DNA of 64,000 bases from JBBQWR01 sp038210495 (GTDB lineage Bacteria; Planctomycetota; Planctomycetia; Pirellulales; DATAWG01): assembly GCA_038210495.1 (NCBI GenBank), contig JBBQWR010000018.1, positions 1-64,000 of the forward strand, in the 5' to 3' direction. Shown here in pieces: positions 34,334-43,635 of the stretch. The position numbers and the translations under genes were made by a program. Below the pieces are notes generated by a model. That model searched no databases. It saw only the letters and a list, made by a program, of their open reading frames with translations, and was not told where the DNA came from. The number at the start of each line of letters is the position of its first letter. Positions within the stretch are counted from its first letter, which is position 1.

Positions 34334-36051
34334 ACCTTACTCCCGAAGAACGCCAAATCGGCAAAGATAATTTTCAAGACGCGATCGGCAGCGAGCATAC
34401 CCGCCGCGACTTTTTAAAGGGCACCCTGGCCGTGACCGTCGCCGGCGCGGGCCTGGGCGCCATGTACTTCGGCTACCAGCAAGGGGGCGCTCCGAAGGAA
34501 CCGCTTCGCGTGGGCTTTATCGGCGTCGGCGATGAGGGAAACGTGCTCTTGGGCGCGCTCAAGTCGCCCGAGACCCGTAAGTATATCGATGTCGTGGCGA
34601 TCGCCGACATTCGGCCCTTCGGCGTTCATCGGGCGTTTCACGGCGATTGGTCGTCGGACGACGCTCTCGCCCGCCGGCCGGGTCTGATGTCGATGTATGG
34701 CTGGAAAACCGAGGACGAAGCTCGTAAGAATGTGAAGGTTTATACCAACAACTATATGGAACTGCTCGACGACAAGGACGTCGAGGCCGTGGTGATCGCG
34801 CTGCCGCTGCATCTGCACGCCGAGGCCGCCATCAAAGCGATGCGCAAGGGCAAGCACGTGCTCACCGAAAAATTAATGGGCCATACCGTACACGAATGCA
34901 AGGAAATGGGCCGCGTCGCCGAGAAGGAGGGCAAGATTCTCGCCGTCGGCCATCAGCGCAATTACAGCATCCTGTACGACAACGCCAAGTGGCTGATTCG
35001 CAACGGCCTGTTGGGCGACGTGCATCACATTCGGGCTCAGTGGCATCGCAACAATTTGCCCGGGCACGATAGCTGGCAGATGCCGATTCCCACGAATCCC
35101 GACGATCTGAAGAAGCTTCAGAAGCAGATGAAAGACCTCGACGAACTGGTGAAGGACACCAAATCGGCCAGCCACGAGAAGGCGGTCAAGAAGCTGGCCC
35201 AGCTGCAAAAACAGGTCGAGGATCAAAAGGTGCAAGCCGAGAACTACGGCTACCAAGCCATCGAGCTCAACGGTCAGACCAAGCCGCCACTCGAAGAGCT
35301 TATTCGCTGGCGATTGTGGAATCGGACGGGCGCCGGCCTGATGGCCGAACTCGGCTCCCATCAACTCGACGCGGCCGGAATATTGATCGGCGCCGTGCAT
35401 GAAGCCGCTTCGGGGAGCAAGGAAACTCAACATGCTTTGCCCCTGACGGTCACGGCCATCGGCGGCCGGAGCATCTTCCCCGCCGATCGAGATTGCGAAG
35501 ATCACGTGTACTGCATGTACGAGTTCAAGGCCCCCGGTTACGACAAGGATCCGAACAAGAAGATCGTTCTCACCTACTCGTCGATCAACGGCAACGGTTT
35601 CGGCGATTATGGCGAAGTCGTGATGGGCACCAAGGCCACGCTGGTGCTCGAAAAAGAGCTCGAAGCGATGCTCTATCACAACTCTTCGACCAGCACGCGA
35701 ATCAGCGTCGACAAGAAGAAGGGCGAGACCGCGCTCAACACGGCCGAAAGCGGCGGACACGCCAGCCCGGTCGGCAAGGCGGCGCTCGAGTTGGGCCCGA
35801 TTAGCCGCGGGTACACCGAGGAACTGGAGCACTGGGCCTGGTGCATCAAGAATCCCTCGCCCGAGAACATGCCCCGCTGCAAGCCCGAGGTCGCCCTGGG
35901 AGACGCGGTGATCGCGCTGACTAGTAACGCCGTGATTCGCGAAGGCAAAGACCCCCGCCGCGAATTCAAGGACGGCTGGTTCAAGATCGACTCGGACGAA
36001 ACGCCCGAAGGCGAAAAGCCGAATATGGCCCGCGACAATTACAAGGTGTAA
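34330..36051 (+). CDS. TAT-exported Gfo/Idh/MocA oxidoreductase with helical insertion
   Basis: The 573-residue protein has a TAT signal (HTRRDFLKGTLAVTVAGAG) and a Rossmann domain (RVGFIGVGDEGNVLLGAL, DVVAIADIRPFG). The catalytic-region motif reads LTEKLMGHT instead of the usual EKP. A charged helical insertion of about 55 residues (DDLKKLQKQMKDLDELVKD to VEDQKVQ) interrupts the C-terminal domain. It overlaps by four bases the DoxX gene, which suggests the membrane protein supplies electron transfer or anchoring for this exported enzyme; that link is inference. The substrate is unknown. Confidence 0.88.
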   Translation: MNLTPEERQIGKDNFQDAIGSEHTRRDFLKGTLAVTVAGAGLGAMYFGYQQGGAPKEPLRVGFIGVGDEGNVLLGALKSPETRKYIDVVAIADIRPFGVHRAFHGDWSSDDALARRPGLMSMYGWKTEDEARKNVKVYTNNYMELLDDKDVEAVVIALPLHLHAEAAIKAMRKGKHVLTEKLMGHTVHECKEMGRVAEKEGKILAVGHQRNYSILYDNAKWLIRNGLLGDVHHIRAQWHRNNLPGHDSWQMPIPTNPDDLKKLQKQMKDLDELVKDTKSASHEKAVKKLAQLQKQVEDQKVQAENYGYQAIELNGQTKPPLEELIRWRLWNRTGAGLMAELGSHQLDAAGILIGAVHEAASGSKETQHALPLTVTAIGGRSIFPADRDCEDHVYCMYEFKAPGYDKDPNKKIVLTYSSINGNGFGDYGEVVMGTKATLVLEKELEAMLYHNSSTSTRISVDKKKGETALNTAESGGHASPVGKAALELGPISRGYTEELEHWAWCIKNPSPENMPRCKPEVALGDAVIALTSNAVIREGKDPRREFKDGWFKIDSDETPEGEKPNMARDNYKV

Positions 36052-36086
36052 TGGTCATGCGTAATGGCCAGGCGTGATTCGACTGG

Positions 36087-37139
36087 CTATCCTCGCCGCC
36101 GGCGCTGTGTTAGCTGGTCGATTGACACGGCGGCGATGATGATGGCGCCGATGATGATCTTCTGGATCGGGTCGCTGACGCCGACGTAGACGCAGCCGCT
36201 ACGCAGCGTGGTCATCGTGAGCGCGCCGATAATTGAGCCCAACAGGCTGCCCCGGCCGCCGCTGAGGCTGCCGCCGCCGATGACCACCGCCGCGATGATG
36301 TCCAATTCCAGGCCCAGTCCGGCGCCCGGATCGCCTTGGCTATTCAAGTCGCTAAAGCTGTAAATGCCGGCCATCGCCATGAACAGCCCGCCGATCGCAT
36401 AGACGATGACCTTGGTTCGCGGCACGCTCACGCCGCACAGCCGGGCGGTCGCTTCATTGGAGCCGATCGCATATACATGCCGGCCGAAGATCGTGTAACG
36501 CATCACCAGCGACGCGATCGCGGCCAGCAGCACCACGAGCCAGGCCCCTGTCGCCATGAGCCGATAACTGCCGACCGGGGGCGTATCGAGCAGCGAAGCA
36601 ATCCACGAGGGGGAATGCTCGACCGTGATTTTCTGCTGCCGGGCCAACTGCTCGGCCAAGCCACGGAAAACGAGCATGTTGCCGAGCGTCACGATGAAGG
36701 GCACGAGGCGAAGCCCGGTTACGAGCAAGCCGTTCAGGACGCCGGCCGCGCAACCCAGCAGGAGCGTGACCAGCACGGCCATCCCCGGCGACATTCCGTC
36801 GGCCAAGGTTTTCGCCAGCGCCACCGACGCCAGCGCCAAGATGGCTCCGGCCGAGAGATCGATTCCTCCACTAATGATGATGACCGTCATGCCGAGCGCG
36901 CCCATGCCGACGATGGCCGTCTGCTTGGCGATCGTCGCCATTCGCGGCGACGATAGAAACGGCGAGTCAGGCCGCTGCACTTGTCCATAGAGCCAAAACG
37001 TGGCCACGACGACGAACAACACGACGAACGGCTGAATAGCCGACCAGACGGCCAGCGCCGGATGTGTCGCGACCGGTCCGGGCGTCGGCGCGGGCGACGA
37101 ATCCGAGCCACCAGTCGAGGGTGGAAAGGCGGCCGTCAT
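36087..37139 (-). CDS. ribose-type ABC transporter permease
   Basis: The 350-residue protein matches RbsC-family permeases (MTVIIISGGIDLSAGAILALASV, FIVTLGNMLVFRGLAEQL, YAIGSNEATARLCGVSV, IIAAVVIGGGSLSGGRGSLLGS), with about nine membrane segments after a Pro/Ser-rich N-terminus. It forms the membrane channel of the importer with the ATPase and binding protein encoded upstream. Its ATG 37139 overlaps the ATPase stop by four bases. The transported sugar is unknown. Confidence 0.92.
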   Translation of the reverse strand: MTAAFPPSTGGSDSSPAPTPGPVATHPALAVWSAIQPFVVLFVVVATFWLYGQVQRPDSPFLSSPRMATIAKQTAIVGMGALGMTVIIISGGIDLSAGAILALASVALAKTLADGMSPGMAVLVTLLLGCAAGVLNGLLVTGLRLVPFIVTLGNMLVFRGLAEQLARQQKITVEHSPSWIASLLDTPPVGSYRLMATGAWLVVLLAAIASLVMRYTIFGRHVYAIGSNEATARLCGVSVPRTKVIVYAIGGLFMAMAGIYSFSDLNSQGDPGAGLGLELDIIAAVVIGGGSLSGGRGSLLGSIIGALTMTTLRSGCVYVGVSDPIQKIIIGAIIIAAVSIDQLTQRRRRG

Positions 37140-38653
37140 GGGACCTTGGTCCGGTGAGGATTTTCGTTCGCCGCGGCGCCCGTCGCCACATGCATGATTC
37201 GCTCTTCCGTCCAATCGGACGCATTACGGATTTCACGCAATCGGCCCCGGCACATTACGCCGATACGATCGCAAACATTCATGAGCTCGGGCAAATACGA
37301 ACTCACGAAGACAATCGTTTTTCCTTCCGCGGCCAGGGCTCCAATCAGACGATAGATTTGAGCTTTGGCGCCGATATCGATGCCTCGCGTCGGCTCGTCC
37401 AACAGCAGCAGGTCGGCCTGTTGATGCAGCAGCCGAGCGATGGCGATCTTTTGTTGATTGCCACCCGACAGTTCGCCGATCGTCTGTTCCGGACCGGCGG
37501 CCTTACACTCCATCCGCGCCATCCACTCGGCGACGGCCGCTCGGCGCTTTGGAAGGCGAAGCAACCCCAGCCGGCTATAAGGTCCCAGATTCGTCAGCGT
37601 GAGATTGTCGGCGATCGACAGGCCCAGCGCGAGCCCTTCCTCTTTGCGATCCTCGCTGACGAAGCCGACGCCCCGCGCGATACTAGCCCGAGGACTGTGG
37701 CCGGCAGGACCGACCCGCACGACGTGCACCCGTCCGCTGCGCACCGCGTTGAGACCGTAAATGGCGCGCACCAACTCGCTGCGACCGGCGCCGACTAGCC
37801 CGGCCAGGCCAAAAATCTCGCCGCGGCGGACGGTGAGATCGACTCCCTTTGGCAAATCCGCGCCCGACAGGGCGGTGAGTTCCAACAATGGACCCCCGGC
37901 CTCGTGCGGCGCATGCGGAAACAACTCGGTGATTTCGCGACCGACCATGGCGCGGGCCAAGTCGGCGCTGGTCGCATCGGTTAACTGGCCCTCGGCGACC
38001 CGGCGTCCATCGCGGAGCACGGTATACACATCGGCGATCTTGGCCACTTCCTCCAAGAAATGGCTGATGTAAACGATCCCCAGGCCCGTGGATCGGAGAT
38101 CGCGCATCACGGCGAACAGCCGAGCGGTGTCGGTTTCAGTCAGCGAACTGGTGGGCTCGTCGAACACGAGAATCCGGGCTTGCGAGGCGAGCGCCCTGGC
38201 GATTTCGACAAGCTGCTGTTTGGCGATGGGCAACTGGCCAACCGGCGCGTCGAGCGAGATGTCCGACTGCGACAGTCGAGCGAGCGCGTCTCGGGCAACG
38301 CGGCGATTATCGCGTCCGCGAAGCCAGCCTGCATGGCGGCGCTCCTGCCCGAGCATGATATTGGCCTCGACCGACAGGTGCGGGGCGAGGTTCAATTCTT
38401 GATAAATCATCGCCACGCCGGCGCGCAGCGCGTCGACCGCCTGGCGTGGGGCGAACGGCTTGCCATCGACGGCCATCTGGCCTGAATCCGGACGGTGAAC
38501 GCCGGCCAAGATTTTCATGAGCGTCGACTTGCCGGCGCCGTTCTCGCCGATCAGCGCCCGGATTTGTCCTCGCTCGACGGAAAATGACACCCCGCTCAGC
38601 GCGCGAGTGGCGCCAAAAGACTTCGTCACCTCCGACATGGACAAGAGCGGCAT
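37136..38653 (-). CDS. ribose-type ABC transporter ATP-binding protein (two ABC domains)
   Basis: The 505-residue protein has two fused ATPase domains as in RbsA. Domain one has Walker A GENGAGKSTL, and Walker B ILVFDEPTSSL. Domain two has the usual degenerate Walker A (GLAGLVGAGRSELV), the signature LSGGNQQK and LLLLDEPTRGIDIGAK. Starts at 38653 (MPLLSMSEV) or 38638 (MSEVTKSF) are both possible, and neither has a good RBS. The 141-base gap to the upstream binding-protein gene contains short direct repeats of GAATGAC. Confidence 0.92.
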   Translation of the reverse strand: MPLLSMSEVTKSFGATRALSGVSFSVERGQIRALIGENGAGKSTLMKILAGVHRPDSGQMAVDGKPFAPRQAVDALRAGVAMIYQELNLAPHLSVEANIMLGQERRHAGWLRGRDNRRVARDALARLSQSDISLDAPVGQLPIAKQQLVEIARALASQARILVFDEPTSSLTETDTARLFAVMRDLRSTGLGIVYISHFLEEVAKIADVYTVLRDGRRVAEGQLTDATSADLARAMVGREITELFPHAPHEAGGPLLELTALSGADLPKGVDLTVRRGEIFGLAGLVGAGRSELVRAIYGLNAVRSGRVHVVRVGPAGHSPRASIARGVGFVSEDRKEEGLALGLSIADNLTLTNLGPYSRLGLLRLPKRRAAVAEWMARMECKAAGPEQTIGELSGGNQQKIAIARLLHQQADLLLLDEPTRGIDIGAKAQIYRLIGALAAEGKTIVFVSSYLPELMNVCDRIGVMCRGRLREIRNASDWTEERIMHVATGAAANENPHRTKVP

Positions 38654-38794
38654 AAGGAGGAATGACGAATGACGAAATATCCAATATTTAATCGATGGCG
38701 AAGTACGAATGACGAGGGGATCGAACAGGCGCCGGGCGTCACTCAACCGTTTCCGGCAATTCTTCGTAGAACCTTGCGAGTTCCGATTGGCGGT

Positions 38795-39826
38795 TCAATT
38801 TTTCTTCAGCGGATGCAGAAGGCTATCGATTTCCGGCTCGCGATAATTCTCGCTGGTAGCCAGGGCCTCCGGCACTTCAATTTTCTCCGGCGGGGTCTTG
38901 CCGCGGAGCTTTTCGACGACGACGCGGACCGCGTCGTAGCCCATCTGAAACGGGTTTTGCAACACGACGGCTTGCAGGTGCCCGGATTTTAGTCCGCGGA
39001 TGAGATTGTCGCTCGAATCGAAGCCGACGAATTTCACTTTGCCGGCGAGACCGCGCCGGTCTCTCTCTAGAGCGGTGAGCATTCCCGAGGTTGTCGATTC
39101 GTTGGGGCAAAAGATGCCATCGACTCTGTCTCCCATGTTGAGCAGCAGTTGCTCGCCGAGCGCCACCGCCTTGGCCTCGTCGGCGCCGCTGTGTTGATCC
39201 GACGAGATGAGCTCGATGCCTCGATACTTCTCGATGGCTTTCAAGAACCCATCTTCCCGAGCTTCCGTGCTGGCCGAATTGATTTGATATCGCATCAAAA
39301 TAACCTTACCTTTGCCGCCGAGCAGCGTCTTGGCGAGATATTCGCCCGCCCGTTCACCCCCGCGCTCGTTGTTGGTGGCGACGAAGCTGGTGATCCCGCT
39401 GCTGTCCTTGAGACCCGAGTCGAAGATCACGACCGGTATCTTTTGGCCGACCGCTTGCTGGACCGGTTTGCCCAGCGCCACGGCATCGAGCGGGGCGAGG
39501 CAGATCCCATCGTATCCCTCGACCAGAAAATTCTCGACGATCTTGATCTGCTCCGAGGTGTCCCCTTCGCCGGTCGGACCTTTGAAGGCGACCTCGACGC
39601 CGAATTCCTTCTCGGCCTTGCGGGCGCCGGCCTCGACCGACTTCCAGAATTCGTGGCCCGTTCCCTTGGGAATCACCGCGATCCGCAGCTTCTTAGGGCC
39701 GCTGGACGAAGGATTGCACCCGGCCAACCCGGCGAAAATGGCCAGCGAAAGGACCGCAATTGCCAGAAGTAGATAGTGTCCCTGGGGCGCAACGAACCGC
39801 CGCCCCCGCACGATTGCCTGTGTCAC
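38795..39826 (-). CDS. ribose-type ABC transporter substrate-binding lipoprotein
   Basis: The 343-residue protein has a lipoprotein signal (LLLAIAVLSLAIFAGLAGC, lipobox LAGC) and a type I periplasmic-binding fold (RIAVIPKGTGHEFWKSVEAG, YDGICLAPLDAVAL, IPVVIFDSGL). Features FVATNNERGGERAGEYLAK and VDGIFCPNESTTSGML are typical of ribose/sugar-binding proteins. It starts with GTG 39826 and is the first gene of the importer operon (binding protein, ATPase, permease). The nearby Gfo/Idh/MocA enzyme could process the imported sugar, but this is only context. Confidence 0.92.
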   Translation of the reverse strand: MTQAIVRGRRFVAPQGHYLLLAIAVLSLAIFAGLAGCNPSSSGPKKLRIAVIPKGTGHEFWKSVEAGARKAEKEFGVEVAFKGPTGEGDTSEQIKIVENFLVEGYDGICLAPLDAVALGKPVQQAVGQKIPVVIFDSGLKDSSGITSFVATNNERGGERAGEYLAKTLLGGKGKVILMRYQINSASTEAREDGFLKAIEKYRGIELISSDQHSGADEAKAVALGEQLLLNMGDRVDGIFCPNESTTSGMLTALERDRRGLAGKVKFVGFDSSDNLIRGLKSGHLQAVVLQNPFQMGYDAVRVVVEKLRGKTPPEKIEVPEALATSENYREPEIDSLLHPLKKN

Positions 39827-39902
39827 TCGAATGATCCCAAAATGAATTGCGATGAGACCGCCGACCGAATCGGGCCGCGAATACCGAATGGTACTCCGGC
39901 GA

Positions 39903-40646
39903 TCACTTCATCGCAATCGTTCGGGCCAGCGGTTTAAGGACTTGATCGATCACATAAGTATCGACCACATCGCGGCAGACTTGCGTCAGATTTTCCAGGG
40001 CCTGAACGAACGTCGTGTCAGGTTCCAGGCTGCCGTACTGGCGAGCGGTGACGTAGACGCTCAATTGATCCTCGGTGTATTCGCCCGTGCGAACTTGGAA
40101 CGCATTGGTTCGGGTCTCGATGCTCAACCGGACCTGCGTGCGGCAATTTTCGTCGAGGGCCAGCGTAATGGACGGCTCGTAGTTGATCACCGTCGCCCCC
40201 GGCATGTCGATCACTCGGTCCATGGCGGGGTTGATTCCCAGGGCCTCGGCGACGAGCTGGTTGTGATTGCCGCGATAAGTGAAATCGAAGCCGAACAACA
40301 GATCGAGCGCTTCGCAGTCCAGCGGACTCACCGACAACAGATACGGCGCCAACTCCAGCACGAGCTTATGCTGGTCGATGGCCGAATCGACCGAGCCGGG
40401 ATTCACTTGGCCCGAGCAAACGCGGCGATTTTCGACGGTGGCCCAGCGGTAGTGGCCTTGCTCTTTGTCCTCTTCCAGCACGAAATCCCGCCGGTCGCGG
40501 CAATAGAACTTCCGCATGCTGGGGTATTTTTTCTGAATCCGCTCGAAGAAATGGAGGACCGTTTCCCGGCTGCTGGGAAGCTCCATCTCCGTCGCCAGAT
40601 TCATATTGATATAGAAATCGTCGCTGACCGAGCTATACGGGTTCAT
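39903..40646 (-). CDS. conserved hypothetical protein (no family recognised)
   Basis: The 247-residue product has no signal peptide or membrane segment, so it is probably cytoplasmic. It opens MNPYSSVSDDFYINMNLATE, has a charged region with several Arg (YPSMRKFYCRDRRDFVLEEDKE) and three scattered Cys. It ends with a helical segment (VVDTYVIDQVLKPLARTIAM). The even codon use and good start suggest a real gene. I cannot assign a function. It precedes the ABC importer genes on the same strand, 76 bases upstream of the binding-protein start. Confidence 0.65.
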   Translation of the reverse strand: MNPYSSVSDDFYINMNLATEMELPSSRETVLHFFERIQKKYPSMRKFYCRDRRDFVLEEDKEQGHYRWATVENRRVCSGQVNPGSVDSAIDQHKLVLELAPYLLSVSPLDCEALDLLFGFDFTYRGNHNQLVAEALGINPAMDRVIDMPGATVINYEPSITLALDENCRTQVRLSIETRTNAFQVRTGEYTEDQLSVYVTARQYGSLEPDTTFVQALENLTQVCRDVVDTYVIDQVLKPLARTIAMK

Positions 40647-41264
40647 GGTGGGGGCGTCTCCTGGCCAGATGGCAGTTTCAAACCCGTGGCCACAGGCTAT
40701 GCGAATCAAACAAAATGGGCAAAACTCCGGCAACGGTTTTATTGACCGCCAGCCTCTAGCGAGACCGCCGGCGACCGACTCGGCTCAACGCCGACGCCCA
40801 AATGGTTTGGCCAGTATTCAACGTGGACAGAAGACTCCAGTATAAAATGCGCAAGTCATAAGTGTCAAAGGCGAGTTGGACGCCGGATAGCGGTGAGAGT
40901 CCGATCTATAGCGGCGGCATCCTGCCGTGCCGCCGGCTGCCAGAGGCGGCCGGCCGAATAATCGCTCCCACCCCCCTTACCTCCCTACCTGTCCGGCGCG
41001 GGAGAATGCCGCGGCGAGGGGCCGGCCACGTAGGATCCTCTCTTCTGACCTAGAATTAGGTGGGCAATTTTGCAAGAATCCCGCCCACGAGATTTTTTGC
41101 CGGACGCAGGTCGAGCCGACCGGGAGCGAACGACGGAAAAAACTAATTTTCTCCCGAAAATTGTTGCGCCGGTTTTCGAAGTTCTTGGTATAAGAACAGT
41201 AGCGAAGCCATCGTTCGCTAGGGGCGCCGGGACCGGTTGGCCTTCATTTTCTCCACTCGAACGT
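40647..41264. other. gene-free region containing a family B palindrome
   Basis: Apart from the family B element at 40907-41018, the stretch has a dyad GTGGGC/GCCCAC near 41069-41092 followed a few bases later by TTTTTT, a weak terminator-like signal on the plus strand. No convincing coding frame is present. Confidence 0.35.
40907..41018. repeat. palindromic repeat family B, locus 3
   Basis: The left arm 40907-40927 (TATAGCGGCGGCATCCTGCC) pairs with the right arm 40995-41018 (CGCGGGAGAATGCCGCGGCG). The arms are more diverged than at the other loci, and the right arm has the CGCGGGAGAATGCC variant seen at 28392. Confidence 0.7.
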
Positions 41265-41456
41265 ATGACGTACCCGCGCTGCACGATCCAACGGCGAGCT
41301 GACGGCGTATTGCTCGTCCGCATTCATTCTCGCGATGCCGGCCCGGCCACGCTGCCCGACGCCGTCTTCTCATTTCGCAACGGCGATCCGCAATACGAGC
41401 GTTGGCAAAGCGAGCTCCAATCTCAGGAGCAGACCTCGCAGCCCGTGGCTCACTAG
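41265..41456 (+). CDS. possible small protein of unknown function
   Basis: A 63-residue frame (MTYPRCTIQRRADGVLLVRI...) has protein-like composition and is open from 41070, but has no clear RBS and no family I recognise. It lies alone between two family B palindromes. It may be a real small gene or chance. Confidence 0.3.
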   Translation: MTYPRCTIQRRADGVLLVRIHSRDAGPATLPDAVFSFRNGDPQYERWQSELQSQEQTSQPVAH

Positions 41457-41926
41457 GCTCTCCGCGATGAATTTCGAATGCCGTAACGGCCAAGCCAAAG
41501 GCTCGGCCACATAGCCGCGGCATCCTGCTGCGTAGTACCGAGCGGCTACCGCAGAGTTGAGGTCTCGCCGTGGCCGACCTCAAATCCTCACGATCGTCGT
41601 CCATTGGGCAGCGACCACTCACGGGCCATCCATGTACTGCGCAGCAGGATGCCGCGGCTATGTGTCGCCGCTTCCCGGCTCCCGGCCCGCCACTCGTCGC
41701 CTCCCCGCGAGCCGTTTTCACCCCCCGTTTGTTTATATCGACGGCCATGTCATGCAAAGTGCGACTTGCGCGTATTGTCGTTCGGCCTTTCACCATCGTT
41801 CAGTCGTCTTTATGATTCATGCCGTGGCGCCGGCAGGCGTCGAGGGCGGGATGCCCGCGGTCTGTCGGGCGTGGGCAATCTCTATCCTCAGATGCGTCGC
41901 CGGACGCAGGCCGACTGTTCGCTGCC
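41457..41926. other. gene-free region dominated by a family B palindrome
   Basis: The stretch between the small frame and the acyl-ligase gene is mostly the family B element at 41510-41662 plus GC-rich flank. No separate gene or RNA is seen. Confidence 0.4.
41510..41662. repeat. palindromic repeat family B, locus 4 (best-preserved arms)
   Basis: The left arm 41510-41536 (CATAGCCGCGGCATCCTGCT, then GCGTAGTAC) and the right arm 41634-41662 (GTACTGCGCAGCAGGATGCC, then GCGGCTATG) are complementary over about 27 bases with one mismatch, loop near 98 bases. The right arm and its flank (TGTCGCCGCTTCCCGGCTC) recur at 52598, so the family unit extends beyond the palindrome. Confidence 0.87.
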
Positions 41927-43567
41927 ATGAATGAATCTCTATCGCCCGGTCTCACGCTTCCCCAACAGTTCATGCGGATGTGCCGGCGCAATTGGGGCCG
42001 GATCAAAGTCGGCGACTCGAGCGGCGCTAAGCTGACGGGTGGCGATTTGTTAACCCGTTCGCTCGTGCTGCGGCGGCTCTTGCTTCAGGAAGTGCTCGCC
42101 CCGGACGAGTCGCATGTCGGTCTGCTGTTGCCTCCCTCGGCCGGTGGCGTCGTGGCCAACGCGACGCTCGGTTTGATGGGCCGCGTGACCGTGAATTTGA
42201 ACTACACGCTCTCCGAGGGCACTTTGGCCAAATGTATTGCCCAGTGCGGAATCAAGCATGTGCTGACCAGCCGCCGGTTCATGGAACGAGTCAAAATCGA
42301 CGTCAGGGCAGAGCTGGTCTATCTCGAAGATTTTGCGGCCAAAGCCAAATGGCGAGACAAGCTGGTGGCTGCGGCGCAAGCCAAATTCGCCCCGCTGGGA
42401 ATGCTCGAGCGGCGGCTTGGACTGGGCCGCGTGAAACCCGACGATGTGTTGACCGTGATCTTCACGTCCGGCTCGACCGGCGATCCCAAGGGGGTGATGC
42501 TGACTCACGACAACGTGGGGTCGAATATCCAGTCGATTCGCGAGGCGGTGAAACTGTCGAGCGACGACACGGTGATTTGCGTGATGCCGTTTTTCCATTC
42601 CTACGGTTACACGGCCACGCTCTGGACCGTGCTGGCGCTCGATCCTCGGGGCGTCTATCACTTCAACCCGCTCGACGCTCATCAGGTCGGCAAGCTGTGT
42701 CGCGAGTGGGACGTGACTGTGTTTCTGGGGACGCCGACGTTTTTGCGGGCGTATATGAAGCGATGCGAGGCGGCCGACTTCGCCAAGCTGCAGGTCGTGT
42801 TCGCCGCGGCGGAAAAAACGCCTCGCGAGCTGTTCGATGCCTTCGAGAAAAAATACGGCGTGCGGCCGCTCGAAGCGTACGGTTGCACGGAGCTATCGCC
42901 GCTCGCCACGGCCAACATTCCGGCTAGCCGTAGTCCTCATGGCGATACGTCCGGCGTGCGCGAGGGTAGCGTCGGCCGGCCCATTCCCGGCGTATCGGTT
43001 AAAGTCGTCCACCCAGAGACGTGGAAGGAACTATCCAGCGGCGAACCGGGAATGCTGCTGGTTCAAGGCCGCAACGTGATGAAGGGCTATCTCAATCATC
43101 CCGACGCCACCGCCAAGGTGATTCGCGATGGCTGGTATGTCACCGGCGACATCGCCAAGATCGACGCCGACGGTTTTGTGACGATCACCGGCCGCGAAAG
43201 CCGATTTTCCAAGATCGGCGGCGAAATGGCCCCGCACATCTTGATCGAAGAAGCCATCCAGAAAATCCTGGGCGGAGACGAGGAGCATCAATTGGCCGTC
43301 GTCACCGCGATTCCCGACGCTCGCAAAGGAGAGCGGCTGGTGGTGTTGCACATGCCGACGTCGAAATCGCCCGACGAAATTCGGCAAGGCATGAGCGCCG
43401 TGGGGCTTCCCAATCTTTGGGTTCCGGCGATCGATAGTTTTTTGGAAGTCGACCACATTCCGATCCTAGGCAGCGGCAAACTCGATCTGAAGGGCATGCG
43501 CGAGATCGCGGTGGAGCGCATGGGGCGAAGCCCCACGAGAGCCGCGCACGAAGTAAGCGAGAGTTAG
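41927..43567 (+). CDS. AMP-binding acyl-CoA/acyl-ACP synthetase
   Basis: The enzyme activates a carboxylic acid, probably a fatty acid, as acyl-AMP and transfers it to CoA or ACP. The 546-residue protein has the P-loop motif TVIFTSGSTGDPKGVMLTH, LEAYGCTELSPL, YVTGDIAKIDADGFVTITGR and a final GKLDLKGM lysine region. It resembles the ligase domain of Aas-type acyl-ACP synthetases, without the acyltransferase part. ATG 41927 is preferred over the longer frame from 41819. The last residues (RAAHEVSES) are encoded by a family A palindrome arm. Confidence 0.87.
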   Translation: MNESLSPGLTLPQQFMRMCRRNWGRIKVGDSSGAKLTGGDLLTRSLVLRRLLLQEVLAPDESHVGLLLPPSAGGVVANATLGLMGRVTVNLNYTLSEGTLAKCIAQCGIKHVLTSRRFMERVKIDVRAELVYLEDFAAKAKWRDKLVAAAQAKFAPLGMLERRLGLGRVKPDDVLTVIFTSGSTGDPKGVMLTHDNVGSNIQSIREAVKLSSDDTVICVMPFFHSYGYTATLWTVLALDPRGVYHFNPLDAHQVGKLCREWDVTVFLGTPTFLRAYMKRCEAADFAKLQVVFAAAEKTPRELFDAFEKKYGVRPLEAYGCTELSPLATANIPASRSPHGDTSGVREGSVGRPIPGVSVKVVHPETWKELSSGEPGMLLVQGRNVMKGYLNHPDATAKVIRDGWYVTGDIAKIDADGFVTITGRESRFSKIGGEMAPHILIEEAIQKILGGDEEHQLAVVTAIPDARKGERLVVLHMPTSKSPDEIRQGMSAVGLPNLWVPAIDSFLEVDHIPILGSGKLDLKGMREIAVERMGRSPTRAAHEVSES

Positions 43568-43622
43568 TGCAACGGCGCTCGCGCCGAGGAGTTCCCGCAC
43601 CGCTTACTTCGTGCGCGGCTCT
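43539..43622. repeat. palindromic repeat family A, locus 4
   Basis: The left arm 43539-43559 (GAGCCGCGCACGAAGTAAGC) and right arm 43601-43622 (CGCTTACTTCGTGCGCGGCT) are perfectly complementary over about 21 bases, loop about 41. The left arm is inside the coding region of the acyl-ligase gene, which stops a few bases later; the right arm lies just before the converging cysS stop. Confidence 0.9.
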
Positions 43623-43635
43623 AGCGCGAGCCACG

